A stretch of 64,000 nucleotides of DNA, from the NCBI RefSeq assembly GCF_041296385.1, contig NW_027183960.1, positions 1,969,001 to 2,033,000 of the forward strand, given 5' to 3'. Shown here in pieces: positions 1 to 8,873 of the stretch. A program made the translations under genes and the position numbers. The first letter of the stretch is position 1, and each line of letters opens with the position of its first letter. The stretch comes from Aphelocoma coerulescens. Its lineage: Eukaryota; Chordata; Aves; Passeriformes; Corvidae. The notes under the pieces were generated by a model, which saw only the letters and a program-made list of their open reading frames with translations, was not told where the DNA came from and made no database searches.

Positions 1-984
1 TGGAACTCAAAGCCTTTTAGTGAGTTCTGCTCCAAATCCAACCAAGCAGCTTGCAGATGTAAATGTAGGTGGGAACCCTGTGCGGGAGCTTGGAAATGCA
101 AATGCTGGGACCCTTATGGTGGGGCAACTCTTGTTGGAGGACCGTTAGGCCCGGGAATCCTGCTGTATTTTGAGCCACCAATTGATGACCATGGGTAGGT
201 TCCTTTGCTAATGGAACACGGGCTTTGAAAGGACAGTATTGGATTTGTGGCCAACATGCTTAGCTCAGGTTACCTCCAAACTGGTCAGGGATATGGTATA
301 TTTAGTAGACTGTTGTTCTTTTTGCTACTACAAGTTCTGGGAAATCGCTTAGGAATCAAAATCTGTGATGATTTAATTAGAGAAAAGCAGTCAGCTGATG
401 CAGCCCTGGCTGGAGGGAGCACCCCAAAACGGGGAAATGATGAACGGCCAACAGAACAAGTTACCCAACACGATGGACCAGCCCCTTGGAAACCTAAGGA
501 ATTAATCCCAGATGCCTGGGAACCCATTTATCATTTGAAGGAGATAATTAGGTTACAAGCTGTCTCGGAAATAATTACCAACCAGCCAGCCACAGCGCTT
601 GACCTTTTTGCTGAGCAACCCACTTAAATGAGGAAAGCGGTATTTCAACATTGGATGGTATTAGATTATCTGTTGGCAGAAGAAGGAGGAGTTTGTGGGA
701 AATTAAATGACTCGAGCTGCTGTTTGCAAGCAGATGACAGCGGAAAAGTGGTCAAACAAATAACAAAGGAAATAACGTCAGCTCGTGGACCTGTCCAAAT
801 GTTGAAAGGATGGGGATGGGACATGTTTTCATGGTTAACTGGCCAGCTCTGGGCTAAATGAATACGATTCCTCCTCTTACATGCTATAGCAACTCTCATC
901 TTTTTACCATGTGTGACACCATGCTGGCGGCAGCTCTTTCAGCAGGTGCTCAAGGGGATGCCGCTAGCAGCCATGCCTACCTGA
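1..984 (+). pseudogene. ERV-B env remnant, SU end and TM subunit
   Basis: Frame 1 carries most of the readable protein from 247. A hydrophobic segment (FFLLLQVLG) lies near 310-340. The expected SU/TM cleavage region reads only IREKQ, so no good furin site remains. A TAA at 625-627 interrupts the heptad-like region. The downstream part has the immunosuppressive-type context [12 protein letters not shown], followed by C-x7-CC (counted directly). A TGA at 859-861 cuts just before the membrane anchor (FLLLHAIATLIFLPC). The cytoplasmic tail ends at 984. In an active virus this would be the membrane-anchored fusion protein; here it is dead. Confidence 0.85.
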
Positions 985-1108
985 TCCAGAAATGACTACA
1001 AAAGGACAGAAAAGGATGTCACTGCAAATAATAGCAAAACCCAAGAAGACTCCAGAAGAAAAAAATTAAATCCATGGTAATTAAGGTTTGTAAAGACAAA
1101 TACAGAGC

Positions 1109-1127
1109 AAATAAAAAGAGGAGGGAT
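1109..1127 (+). other. ERV-B polypurine tract
   Basis: A purine-rich run (AAATAAAAAGAGGAGGGAT) lies immediately before the 3' LTR. In retroviruses this primes plus-strand DNA synthesis, and its position fixes the LTR start at 1,128. Confidence 0.7.
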
Positions 1128-1589
1128 TAAAAGGAATGAGATGGATGAGTCTTTACAAAGAGACCGTGTGAATCGGCCTGTAGACAAGGCTAGGAAGTTA
1201 TGGCTAGTGAAGTAACAGAAGAAACTAGGAGTTCTCTAGAACTGTTACTAATCATCAGAGACTGTTGATTAATCAAGGCCGTGTTAAATTCCTGAACCTA
1301 GAGCAAGGCAACAAAGACTTAAGAGCATTAGGAATGGGGTTCTTTTCTTTCTTCTCGATGCCAAGAGGGGGGTGCATATTAGAGGGGGGCGCATAGAGTA
1401 GGCAGTTCCGGAAGTCTGTATCTCCCGAATACCTCAGCCAGTGGGGAAAAGGAAGAGGGTGCTGTGGCCGGGAACTTGGCATCAAAAGGGGGCTGCATCC
1501 CGCAACCGTTTGACAGACGCCATGGGAAAAGCCCCATGGACTCTCCCTGTAGTCGAAGAATGTTGCAGGACTCCTCTGTCTCCTTTTCG
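1128..1589 (+). repeat. ERV-B 3' LTR, U3 part (R0 arm)
   Basis: Direct-repeat partner of 36,696-37,136 (5' LTR, full copy), with the shared start T(G/A)AAAGGA and shared text through CTGTCTCCTTTT. The two LTRs differ at many sites, roughly one in ten, and have several indels, so the insertion is old. Here a TATAAA follows at 1,592-1,597, which the truncated 5' LTR lacks. LTR sequence therefore probably continues beyond 1,589 into the R region, but there is no second copy to define its end. Confidence 0.82.
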
Positions 1590-1591
1590 GA

Positions 1592-1597
1592 TATAAA
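1592..1597 (+). promoter_or_regulatory. TATA box at the ERV-B 3' LTR / CpG island border
   Basis: TATAAA follows the conserved U3 text. In the complete LTR it would position retroviral transcription about 25-30 bp downstream, which is at the upstream edge of the CpG island. It could therefore drive a chimeric LTR/CpG-island transcript on the + strand. Function is inferred. Confidence 0.45.
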
Positions 1598-1619
1598 CCT
1601 CAGGCATCGTGGATTAATT

Positions 1620-2570
1620 TTCCCTAACGGCAGCGACCTGCCGCGTGGTCTCCGTGCTCCTCTCCAGCCCCCCGGAACGTGTAAAATAGTTCCCAGCGGC
1701 TCCCACCGCGCGTTGCAGACGGCTGCGCGGCCCCGGGGCTGCCCGCAGTGCTCCCCTGCCCCGCCAGGGCTGCCCGCGGGCTGCGGAGCCGCCTCGCCAC
1801 CGGCGCGGCCAGGGCTGGGGCCCTTCTCGACAGCAGCCGAGGGGCTGCGGAGCGGGCGGCTGCCGGACGATCAGCTATTTTATGCCGCGCGGTGCTGCCG
1901 CCTCCATCTAGCTCTCCATCGCGCCGCCGCCCGCCGCCCGCCTGGCGCGCTCACGCTCGGCCGCGCTCGCCGCCCGCCCAGCCTCGCCGGAAGCTCTCCC
2001 GCCCGGGCTGTGCCCCGGCTCCGCCGGCAGCTCGGCAGGGCCCGGCCGCACGCGTGCTGCGTGGCTCGGAGCAGCCGCGTTGCGCCGCAGGCGACGGGGA
2101 AGGCGGGGCGGGCCGGCGCCATCGTGGTAGCGCGAGGAGAGGAGCGCCCGGGCGGGGCGGCGAGCGGCGCGGCGGTGAGCGCTTCTGCTTCCTGTCGCTC
2201 GGCGGCCGCCCACGGCAGGTGCCGTGTGACCCCGCGGAGCGGCGGGGCCGGCCGGGCGGTGCGCGGCGAGGCTTTCGGCCAGCGGCGGCCACAGCGAGAG
2301 GCTGCTGGCACTGCCCGTGCCGGTGGAGAGAGCGGGGATCCGAGGCCGGCCTTCCCCGGGCGACGAGGGGAGGCCGCCTTTGCCGCGCTGCCCTCCGTGC
2401 AGCATGTGGCCGATTCCGGCGAACCCGGGGTCTCCGCAGCGGCGCGGGCGGGAGGGAGTGGGGAGCGCGCTCGGTGCCGTGCCGGCCGCTCCCGGCCAGC
2501 GCTGCGCTGCGCCGAGGCGTTTTCCCGCCCGTCCTGGGAAGGACATAAGCGACACCGTAGTTGGAGCTTA
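1620..2570. promoter_or_regulatory. CpG island, R0 arm
   Basis: About 950 bp of very GC-rich DNA with CpG kept at high density, against an AT-richer background. It holds GC-box-like GGGCGGGG stretches, ETS-type CTTCCTGT at 2,189-2,196, and a YY1-like GCCATCGTGG near 2,128. On + there is a donor-like GCGGCG|GTGAGC at about 2,174. The other strand has a TATA-like element at 1,876-1,883. Such islands are usually housekeeping or germline promoters and are often bidirectional. Long open frames cross it in five frames, as expected by chance in GC-rich DNA. On + it faces spacer S2. Confidence 0.75.
1876..1883 (-). promoter_or_regulatory. TATA-like element inside the CpG island (R0)
   Basis: Reads ATAAAATA on the minus strand within otherwise GC-rich sequence, pointing toward the ERV-B LTR. 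It is the mirror of 20,388-20,395. It is a candidate core promoter only. Confidence 0.3.
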
Positions 2571-2591
2571 GCTGTCAGGGGGTACAACTTC

Positions 2592-2595
2592 CCTC
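2592..2595. other. Empty ERV-A target site in R0 arm
   Basis: Read on the minus strand the local text is CCAATG-GAGG-GAAGTTG. In the left arm the same text is split by ERV-A: CCAATG-GAGG before the 5' LTR and GAGA-GAAGTTG after the 3' LTR. This position is therefore the unoccupied insertion site, and the 4-bp duplication with one later mutation can be read by comparison. Confidence 0.85.
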
Positions 2596-2597
2596 CA

Positions 2598-3320
2598 TTG
2601 GCGACCTCCTTTTCCCTCTGATTCAGCTACCTTGTGGTAGGTGCGATGGTGCTGAAGAAGGGTGGCGGCTTGGCACAGTTGCTGTCATAGGTGGTGCGAG
2701 AGCTCCACGCAAGGAGCTTTGAGTGGCATGTGTGAGGGTAGGAGGGTACGGCACCCATAGCTGAAGGCAAAAAAGGTCAGGGCATGTCATCAGCCGCAGT
2801 CGTGCTAAGTTGTTCATCTTTGCAAACTGCTTGCCGAGTTGTTCCTTTCTTAGGTAATGGGGGCTTGTATCAACCAGAACTGCAAATGGTCAGTATTTGC
2901 AGAGAAGGTTACTTGGACTGTTGTTGAAGTGAGTGTAGCAGTTTCTATGGCATTCTGCAAAAAAAGTGACAGGTCTCCCTGTGTTCCCCAGTTCTTAACA
3001 AAGATGAAGTTAACAAACCCCTGAAAAGAGGTTTTGCAAAACTTCAGGGATATTTTCCTACTAGTACTGTAGAGACAACCATAGTCACCTTGTCTTTCCA
3101 AAAGTGAAGGTTCCCTATTTTTGTCCAAGAGCATCAAGTGCTTTTGATCAGCGTTTGTGTGCATGCATTAGCCTCGTTCTTGCTCTTCCTTGGAGAACTT
3201 TTACAATACTCACATGATCTGTGTAGGCTGCAGACTGCAGTGGTGAACTTCAAGGCTTCCAGCAGAAGGGAGATGCTATCCACATTTTGGATTCTCCTTA
3301 GCCTGAACCTTCAACGTCCA
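2598..3320. other. Outer arm sequence without recognisable gene (R0)
   Basis: About 720 bp of ordinary sequence between the CpG island and the arm end, inverted at 8,874-9,582. The L copy lacks 20 bp near 2,700 (the segment around CCACGCAAGGAGC). A 104-codon open frame on the minus strand (2,850-3,164) is conserved in all copies because the DNA is nearly identical; it has no domain I know. If the CpG island starts a + transcript, this would be its first intron. Confidence 0.6.
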
Positions 3321-3810
3321 AGGCTTCACTTTTCAAGCAGTTGGAAGAGCTCCAAATTAAGACATGAACAGGTCTTAATTGACCTTGCCACCGCCTCAGT
3401 TAGTCAAGTAATGCTGTGCATTGGATTTGACTAGTGCAACATGTGCTTAAAATATGTAGAGTAACTCCTCGATTACCCTCTCAGAAGGGTTGGAATGGAG
3501 AACAAGGAGTTCCCAAGACAAATATTTGGTGTACGAGGAGTAGAATTTAGGAGTTGATTGCAGAGCACTGCATGCACAAATGTCTAAGGAGAATCCATCT
3601 TTTGATGTCCCATCTATGCTTGTTCTCATTTGAAATCCTGCACATTCTGCAGGCTGGTTTTGTTAGGCTTGGGGCTGGGGAAGGAGTGATGGTGGGGGAG
3701 GAGTGGGTGTTGGTTTTGGGTTATTTTTTTGTTTCCAGAATAGTGTACACAGAACTTGTGCCCAAAACCAGCAGTAGGAAACAATGCAGGTATAAAAGAA
3801 GGTCACAGAA

Positions 3811-3987
3811 ATGTCAGATAATACGAATCTGAAAGCGCTTCAGTATTTTACTCAGGAGTTTCACTCTAACAAGGTGATTTTCCTTCACAGAAATGTAGTG
3901 GCAGGCTTATGCCATGCTAGAAGTGATGACCTTTCTCTGCCCCAAATTGAGCAGCAAAAGGTTTTGGCTCTTAATTTGAACCCCTGA
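3811..3987 (+). CDS. Small open reading frame, 58 codons, unrecognised
   Basis: Starts ATG TCA GAT AAT and ends TGA. The product begins MSDNTNLKALQYFTQEF and ends VLALNLNP, with mixed composition more like a soluble protein than a translated repeat. It contains a possible donor (AACAAG|GTGATT) and a possible acceptor (CCTTCACAG|A), so the real structure could instead be two small exons. A stop lies in frame just upstream, so the frame does not extend left. There is no Kozak purine/G pair of note. It is unchanged in S2' (43,021-43,197). It could be a W-gene fragment, a small protein or chance. Confidence 0.25.
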   Translation: MSDNTNLKALQYFTQEFHSNKVIFLHRNVVAGLCHARSDDLSLPQIEQQKVLALNLNP

Positions 3988-4811
3988 GCCAGCTGTGTTT
4001 CAGGCTGCAGAAGCTGCAGCTGTTGTGGCAGACGCGGGGTGCAGCCCTGCCTGCCAGTTCCGAGCTGGCCTGCGCTGGTGGCAGCCGTCAGCGCCCGGGG
4101 TCCCCTGTGCCACCCATGCCAGGGCTCTGCCTGCCTGCCTCGCAGCCCTGGTAGCCTCAGGGAAACATCGCACTACTCCATCTGCTTTAAAAACAAACAA
4201 GCAAACAAAAAGCTCCCTGTAAATATATGTAGAAGTCTTGAAACTAATTCTCAGCGCTTGCTCGGAGTTTGTTGATGGAGCAAATGGATTTTGGATAAAC
4301 TGCTATTGCTAGTACTACTTAGGTTCCTAAACTTCAGAAGGGAGGCTATGGTGGTCACGTACCCCTGAGGAATGTTGGGAACAGTAAGACAGCTCAGTCA
4401 TTTCAAGGTGGCCAGAAAATGGGTGTGGCAGTGGAGTGGACACTCTGTGAGTAGGTAGCCTTAAGTCATGTAACGACATGCACTTCAGTGGGAATTTTGC
4501 ATCAACACCAAGAGATTGTGTCATGATGTGTTGCGTAACAACAAATTGGGCCAAAATTCTGCTGATTTTGACCAAGGTGGATGGGCCACCTTCACTTAAG
4601 CTGGCAAAGGGACATAAGTCAATGATGTTTGAAAAACAGCCATGAAACATAGCCCCTTTAGTTTGTTGCTCTGTTGCAAGTCTGCAAAGCTCTGTTGACA
4701 GGTCATTGGAAGTAGCTGTTGGAATCTAAGTGCAGTTGGACGCTTTGTCAGTCAGCATCAGCAGGAGGCTTAACGGTTTAGGTTGAGAGGTGGTGCATGG
4801 TTTTTTTTCAG
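3988..4811. other. Stretch with no supported gene
   Basis: Mixed sequence with a GC-richer patch at 4,000-4,150 (short open frames on both strands, probably chance) and an AT-rich remainder. I see no LTR, transposon end or coding similarity. A pyrimidine tract leading to a splice acceptor closes the stretch. Confidence 0.5.
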
Positions 4812-4934
4812 AGGAATGGCCCAGTGAAGAGCAGTGTTCACTGCCATGACTACCGTTGTAGCCTTCAAGAGCAATGGTTCATTCAGAGAGAACTTCCTTG
4901 GTTCTGCTGGTTTGGTTTCGCAGCTGGAGCAAAG
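4812..4934 (+). other. Candidate exon (123 bp) in S2
   Basis: Preceded by an eight-T tract ending TTTTTTTTCAG and followed by CAAAG|GTACAG, both good vertebrate splice signals. The length is 123 bp and one frame stays open through all 41 codons. A second frame, starting ATGACTACC at about 4,850, reads a serine/threonine-rich peptide that looks more protein-like but ends at a TAG past the donor. I do not recognise either peptide. It may be an exon of a degenerate amplicon gene. Confidence 0.3.
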
Positions 4935-5714
4935 GTACAGCACTGGAAGCAATTCCTAGGGCAGAAGCGGGAGATATCCGAAGCTCTGGACTTCGTTGCC
5001 TAAGTGAGCGTAGTCTAATTGGAAGAGTGGTGAGCATCAGTGATACCAGATTTTTTACAAGTTCTTAATTCTGTCAAAACAAGAAAGAAGGAGAGTGATG
5101 AAGATGAAATCCTTTCCTCTTCAATCTGCCTATGCAACAACTTCAGCTGTAGTTGTAATGTGTATTCACCTATTTTGAATTGCCCAAAACCAGGCCTAGA
5201 GATGCTTCAGAGTCAGAGAAGCGGGTATTTGCTTTATTCGGCGCTGGGTGCATGGGGGATCACTCCTCCTAACACACACACACAGAGCACTCCATACAGT
5301 CCAGCATTATGTGTAAAATTTATGAACATTCATCACAATTCTTGGGATAGGAGTGGTTCTAGAAATTACTTCTCGGAAGTCATTAATATCATTAGCATAC
5401 GTGCCATGCATGCGCTGTGTACGCTGATGGGCGCACTGAGGAAGGCTCCTCTTCTTCCTCGAGGGTCTTTCTGATGAAGATCAGTAGTCTTTGTCACAAT
5501 GCACTTTTTACCTTTCTTTCTGGAGCATGCACAGTTCTTCGGTGGCTGATGCAGCGATCTCTGTGCCGGTTTTCAAAAGATCCTGTTCCTCTTATCTTGA
5601 CAAGATTAAGGCGAATCCTGCTGCTTAGGTTTTGTGATTAACATTTGCTGTCTCTTAGTAGTTCACTCGTGTTTACATGAGTTAACTATGGATCAACCCC
5701 CTTCTCAATTTTAG
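4935..5714. other. Possible intron with further exon-like text
   Basis: A segment at 5,066-5,115 (after TTTTTTACAAG) reads NSVKTRKKESDEDE in one frame, an acidic/basic peptide that resembles coding sequence. It lacks a clear donor. The rest includes a short ACACACAC run near 5,272 and AT-rich sequence, and ends in the pyrimidine tract of the next candidate exon. Confidence 0.3.
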
Positions 5715-5781
5715 CACTGAAAGGATATTAGAGTCATTTAAAGAGATGTCTCCTATGGAGTACTATAAAACTGCCATAATG
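5715..5781 (+). other. Candidate exon (67 bp) in S2
   Basis: Upstream is CCCCCTTCTCAATTTTAG and downstream ATG|GTAAGA, a near-consensus donor. With one base of a split codon first, the exon reads 22 sense codons: TERILESFKEMSPMEYYKTA then IM. No other frame is open. This is the strongest exon signal in S2, but I do not recognise the protein. It is unchanged in S2' (44,925-44,991). Confidence 0.4.
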
Positions 5782-5991
5782 GTAAGACGTTTTCATACAG
5801 TAGTTTTAGCACAGAAGTAATATATGTACAATCTTGGATGTTTCATCCTGCTGGCTCAGGAGCCAGTATTGAGCTTTTCTCCTTTAAATCCAGTCTTAGA
5901 GCTCTGCAAGGATCACTGCAGCATGACGTTGTGACAAGGGGATGCTGATTCATGCATAAACCTTTGACGCTTTCCTTCTATCTTCAAGCAG

Positions 5992-6038
5992 CTTTGAAAA
6001 CCAGTGATTATCTGGCATGTTGCGACTTGAGAGTCATG
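5992..6038 (+). other. Candidate exon (47 bp) in S2
   Basis: Acceptor context GCTTTCCTTCTATCTTCAAGCAG and donor ATG|GTAAAGG. With a two-base split codon first, it reads LKTSDYLACCDLRVM. Its entry phase does not fit the exit phase of the 67-bp candidate. Either another exon lies between (a weaker acceptor, TTTAAATCCAG, is at about 5,894, followed by an open LRALQGSLQHDVV reading with no GT donor) or the gene is already decayed. Confidence 0.33.
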
Positions 6039-6955
6039 GTAAAGGTTTCACCAAACACTTTGTAATATCAGGCTACAGCTTTCATTCCTAAGGAAAGAGC
6101 ATTGAGCAGATTGCTGGCAAAATGCTGAAAGAATGAGCCAAAACCAAAATCCTTTAATGGGAAAGATGGAAAAAATTTAGATGTGTTTATTTGAACTAAA
6201 AATAATGTGGACCAAGCCTAAATGTATTTCACACTAAATTCTTAGAACTGATTTTAAGGGAAGAAGTGAGAAAGATGAATTCCCAAGCGGAATTTTCAGC
6301 AGCATAATATTGAGCATTTATTAGTAGAACAAAGGCATATCACAGTGCAGGAGCACTTAGCAATATTGCTAGAGGCGTGGCTCCATTCATTTTACTGTGA
6401 ACTTTAGTACTTCTTTAAACATAGTCCTTAAGCCCAGAAAGTCATTTACACTTCACTCAACTTTCCCCCCTCCGTCTCTGCCCCCTTGCGCCAGCACACG
6501 CCAGCACACTGCCACCTCGGTCCTCTGAGTAGCTCCAGAATTGAAGGCAGGCACCCCCCTCCGGTGCCTCCTCAGTCTCCAACCTAATTTGTAGTTGATG
6601 GGTTCTTTGGGAGGTGTGAGTTTTGATGAGATAACAGACTTCCTGGGATGCATGCGGTTTATCTTCTTTGTTTCTTGAAGATGTCTTGGTTTCCACCTCT
6701 GTAATTTCTCAACTGAAAGGACATTTATTATCATGTGTTTCTTCCTACGTTTCCCAACATGTTACCACTCATTCGAAGTTACAATTTACTCTAGTCTTGT
6801 TTTTACTTACCTATATTTTACCTTAACACTATTTCTACATAGTACATTCTCACTTCTAAATGTTAAAGTGATAGATGCGAAAGACAAAATTTATCGTTCA
6901 CTCATTTATCACAGGAGGAATGTGTTAGCTGCTTGTGTTGCAGTTCACTTGTAAT
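6039..6955. other. Stretch with no supported gene
   Basis: AT-rich sequence with no domain, LTR or repeat that I recognise. A 93-codon minus-strand frame at 6,453-6,734 is broken in the second unit by a single base change (6,715 G to T, creating TAA on minus), so it is not under coding constraint. Confidence 0.5.
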
Positions 6956-7338
6956 TGTGGTCTATTACCGCAGGCCTGGGCCCTAGGGTGTATCACTGTG
7001 TCCCGCAGCCATAGGGAGGAGGAGGAGAGAAGATCCAGCAGGCAGGAATTGTGCACCAAGATTTATTCATTTAATTATTTCACAAACTCTTTTACAGACT
7101 TTTTTCTTCATAGTCTAATTGGACAAAGGATCAGCCCCCCCCCTTGGGGTGATTGGCTAAAATCCTAAACCATCCATTGTCAAAATATTTTTCTACTAGA
7201 CCATAAACCAGACTTTTCAAGGTTGCAGGTGGCTTGGTTGTTTACATACTCTGCTACCTCTTCTGTGAGAGAGAAAAGTCTCTCACAGACTTAGAAAATA
7301 GCAAGAAAATCCTCGCTAGCAGCATTTTGGTATCTACA
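6956..7338 (-). repeat. ERV-C 3' LTR
   Basis: On minus it begins TGTAGATACC and ends ACCACA, so it has TG...CA ends, and it follows a polypurine tract (CAAAAAGGGGGAAT, read on minus at 7,339-7,352). Its length of 383 bp is in the usual range for avian ERVK-type LTRs. No partner LTR is present to date it. Confidence 0.75.
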
Positions 7339-7467
7339 ATTCCCCCTTTTTGTTTGATAAGATAACAACTCCACTATTAATCCTAAATAGAAATTTACAT
7401 CAGTTATTAATTCTAAATATGTCCTTAAGGCTTTAACGATCTGACTCCATAACAAGAAATTTAAAGT

Positions 7468-7824
7468 TCAGTCTCTGCTTGTGGAAGGACCATCCCAGTC
7501 TCTGCTTGTAGAAGGACCATCTGCCTGATGGTCAACATCTTGGTCATCATCAGAAGAGTCTGATGGCTGATGATCTACATTCTGGTGGCCACTTGGATGG
7601 TTGGTGTTCTGGTCATCATTTGGAGGTTGCCTGTTCTGCCTCTGGTGCCGTAGGGCAGGGCGAACACATTTTGCAGCTAGCCACCGTACCCCAGTATCTG
7701 TAGAAACGCAAGCATAGCCACGACCCCAAACCATAAGTTCCCGCAGGCCTTCCCACTGGTTAGTGAGTAAATTCCACACCCAGACTTTTGCCCAGGGCAG
7801 TTGTCTCTTGCCTGCAGATTGCAA
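7468..7824 (-). pseudogene. ERV-C pol, integrase C-terminal domain
   Basis: The 118-codon open frame starts inside pol. It has the betaretroviral-type integrase C-terminal motif WGRGYACVS followed by RWLAAKCVRP, which is the SH3-like DNA-binding end of integrase. After it comes a polar tail rich in N, Q, D and H, with repeated DGPSTSRDW near the end. The catalytic core is absent, so the product could not integrate DNA. The repeated tail is unusual. Confidence 0.78.
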
Positions 7825-7859
7825 TGAGAGAAAGTGATTCAGAAGAACAGGATTCTTTG

Positions 7860-8060
7860 AATTTTGTGGTACCGTAAGGTGATTAATTGTATACGAGCTT
7901 TTGCTAGTCGGCTTCAGTAACCAAATTCAAAGGTTCCTGTGAGAATCGTTGAAAAGCCATGATAACAGCCCTTAATTCAACTAACTAAGCAGAGTCTGAC
8001 TCGGATTGGTGTGTTAATCAACCACTGCAAAGGCAGTGTAGGATACTGTGCACCTTTGCG
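7860..8060 (-). pseudogene. ERV-C pol, RNase H fragment
   Basis: Broken minus-strand text includes a VELRAVIMAFQRF-like stretch, matching the helix that carries the catalytic glutamate of retroviral RNase H. Stops and a frame change separate it from the integrase piece. There is too little of it to call any active site. Confidence 0.5.
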
Positions 8061-8084
8061 CACAGTGACCCCTGCTAAAAATTT

Positions 8085-8509
8085 GTCCCGATCCGTATGC
8101 CCCAGGCTGCCAACACATCCCGTCCCCAAAGGTTAAGGGAAGTGGTAGTAACATAAGGCCTAATTGTAGCTGTGTGCCCCTCTGAGTCCTTCACCGTCAC
8201 AGGCCGTTCGCTTCAATAGCTCTGTGTGGTTCATCCTCATCCTGTGATGGCCGATCCCACTGGGGGTAAAGGCCATGAGGGAGGCCACGCAGAGAAGGAG
8301 ATGATAGTTACATCAGCACCAGTATCAATCAAACCTTGAAGCTGAGTCCAGGGCGGACGGGCGTTCGGCAGGATCAGGGTACACGTCATCTGTGGCCTTT
8401 GGTCAGAGATGTCTGCAGTCCAGAAGGCCTGCAGAAGTCCTGTAGATCCACTGCTGTTATCTTTGTGAGTTTGTTGTTCTATCCTGGGGACACAAGACTT
8501 AAAAGGCAC
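8085..8509 (-). pseudogene. ERV-C pro, aspartic protease remnant
   Basis: The 90-codon frame at 8,237-8,509 contains the aspartic protease active-site text LIDTGADVTIIS. Beyond its stop the same domain continues in broken form as WGRDVLAAWG, the usual C-terminal protease helix of betaretroviruses. Upstream text (NNSSGSTGL) resembles the dUTPase/protease junction of such viruses. The protease would mature Gag and Gag-Pro-Pol in a live virus. Here it is interrupted. Confidence 0.8.
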
Positions 8510-8873
8510 TAATTTAGCAAGGCAGGTCTTTTCAGGAATAGTTACAGGGGGTTTTCAAATTCCCTATAAAACTGAGGACAAGGCTCCGAGGAGCGGATTC
8601 CCATCAATCCGACCTCATCCTCATCCTATCGCATTAAACCTGTTAGAAGCCAGACCTGAACAGCCCCTCTCTTCCTTTGTCTCTGAGCTAACGTGAGCCG
8701 ACATCAACGGCTCCTGCCGTGTTTCCCTCTGCAAAGAAGCCAGCTAGCTAGCCCAGCAAGCTCTTTTCCTGATCCCGAAGTCGCTTCAGCGACGCGTGGA
8801 GGTAACGCAGCTGGACTGTCTCTGACCAGGGGCACGCCAGAGTCAGTGCCTCGAGCACCAAACGCTGCGTTAT
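8510..8873. other. Stretch with no supported gene, to the arm boundary
   Basis: Contains a CATCCTCATCC direct repeat near 8,620 and GC-richer sequence to the arm end. It may include decayed gag or dUTPase of ERV-C on minus, but I could not support a domain. A 67-codon + frame (8,693-8,896) crosses the arm boundary and is probably chance. Confidence 0.4.

Larger units (their letters stand above)
1..1589 (+). mobile_element. ERV-B provirus, 3' part (R0 arm)
   Basis: Gammaretrovirus-like provirus entering from the left window edge. It holds the end of the env surface subunit, the transmembrane subunit, a polypurine tract and the U3 part of the 3' LTR. The complete copy of this deleted provirus is at 36,696-40,799. 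Env is closed by several stops and has no intact frame. The element sits directly beside the CpG island, and the point where LTR ends and host sequence begins cannot be placed because the 5' LTR copy is truncated. Confidence 0.88.
1..3320. repeat. Right palindrome arm, inner part missing (R0)
   Basis: Same sequence as 39,211-42,530 and inverted relative to 8,874-9,582 plus 19,676-22,250. It contains the 3' half of ERV-B, the CpG island and about 0.7 kb of plain sequence. The arm stops at 3,320: up to the shared pentamer GTCCA it matches the reverse complement of 8,874 onward, and beyond that the two sides are unrelated. It carries the empty ERV-A target site. Confidence 0.93.
6956..8509 (-). 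mobile_element. ERV-C, betaretrovirus/ERVK-like remnant
   Basis: Minus-strand provirus fragment. Reading leftward: protease (8,509 down to about 8,085), a short RNase H piece, the integrase C-terminus, a polypurine tract, then a 383-bp LTR. Reverse transcriptase and most of the integrase are missing, so there are at least two internal deletions. No 5' LTR is recognised between 8,510 and the arm boundary at 8,873. It is a different retroviral class from ERV-A and ERV-B. Confidence 0.8.
3321..8873. other. Outer spacer S2, unique between the palindrome arms
   Basis: 5,553 bp present once per unit, at 3,321-8,873 and again at 42,531-48,083. The proximal 3.6 kb has no retroviral signature and carries exon-like segments on +. 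The distal part (6,956 to about 8,510) is a betaretroviral remnant on minus. It separates an R arm from the next L arm and so works as a second palindrome spacer. It is the best place to look for a host gene. Confidence 0.85.

Noticed and set aside
1464..2621. 385-codon + frame over the CpG island (and 215-266-codon frames in other frames; same at 40,674-41,831 and in L arms)
   Set aside because: GC-rich DNA has few stop codons; five frames are open at once, composition is Arg/Ala/Pro/Gly, and the frame starts inside the ERV-B LTR. It changes length with a 32-bp deletion between arms.
2850..3164. 104-codon minus frame in the outer arm, present in four places
   Set aside because: Recurrence is explained by the repeat structure; no domain, start context or splice context supports it.
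6453..6734. 93-codon minus frame in S2
   Set aside because: Broken by one substitution in the second unit, and no similarity seen.
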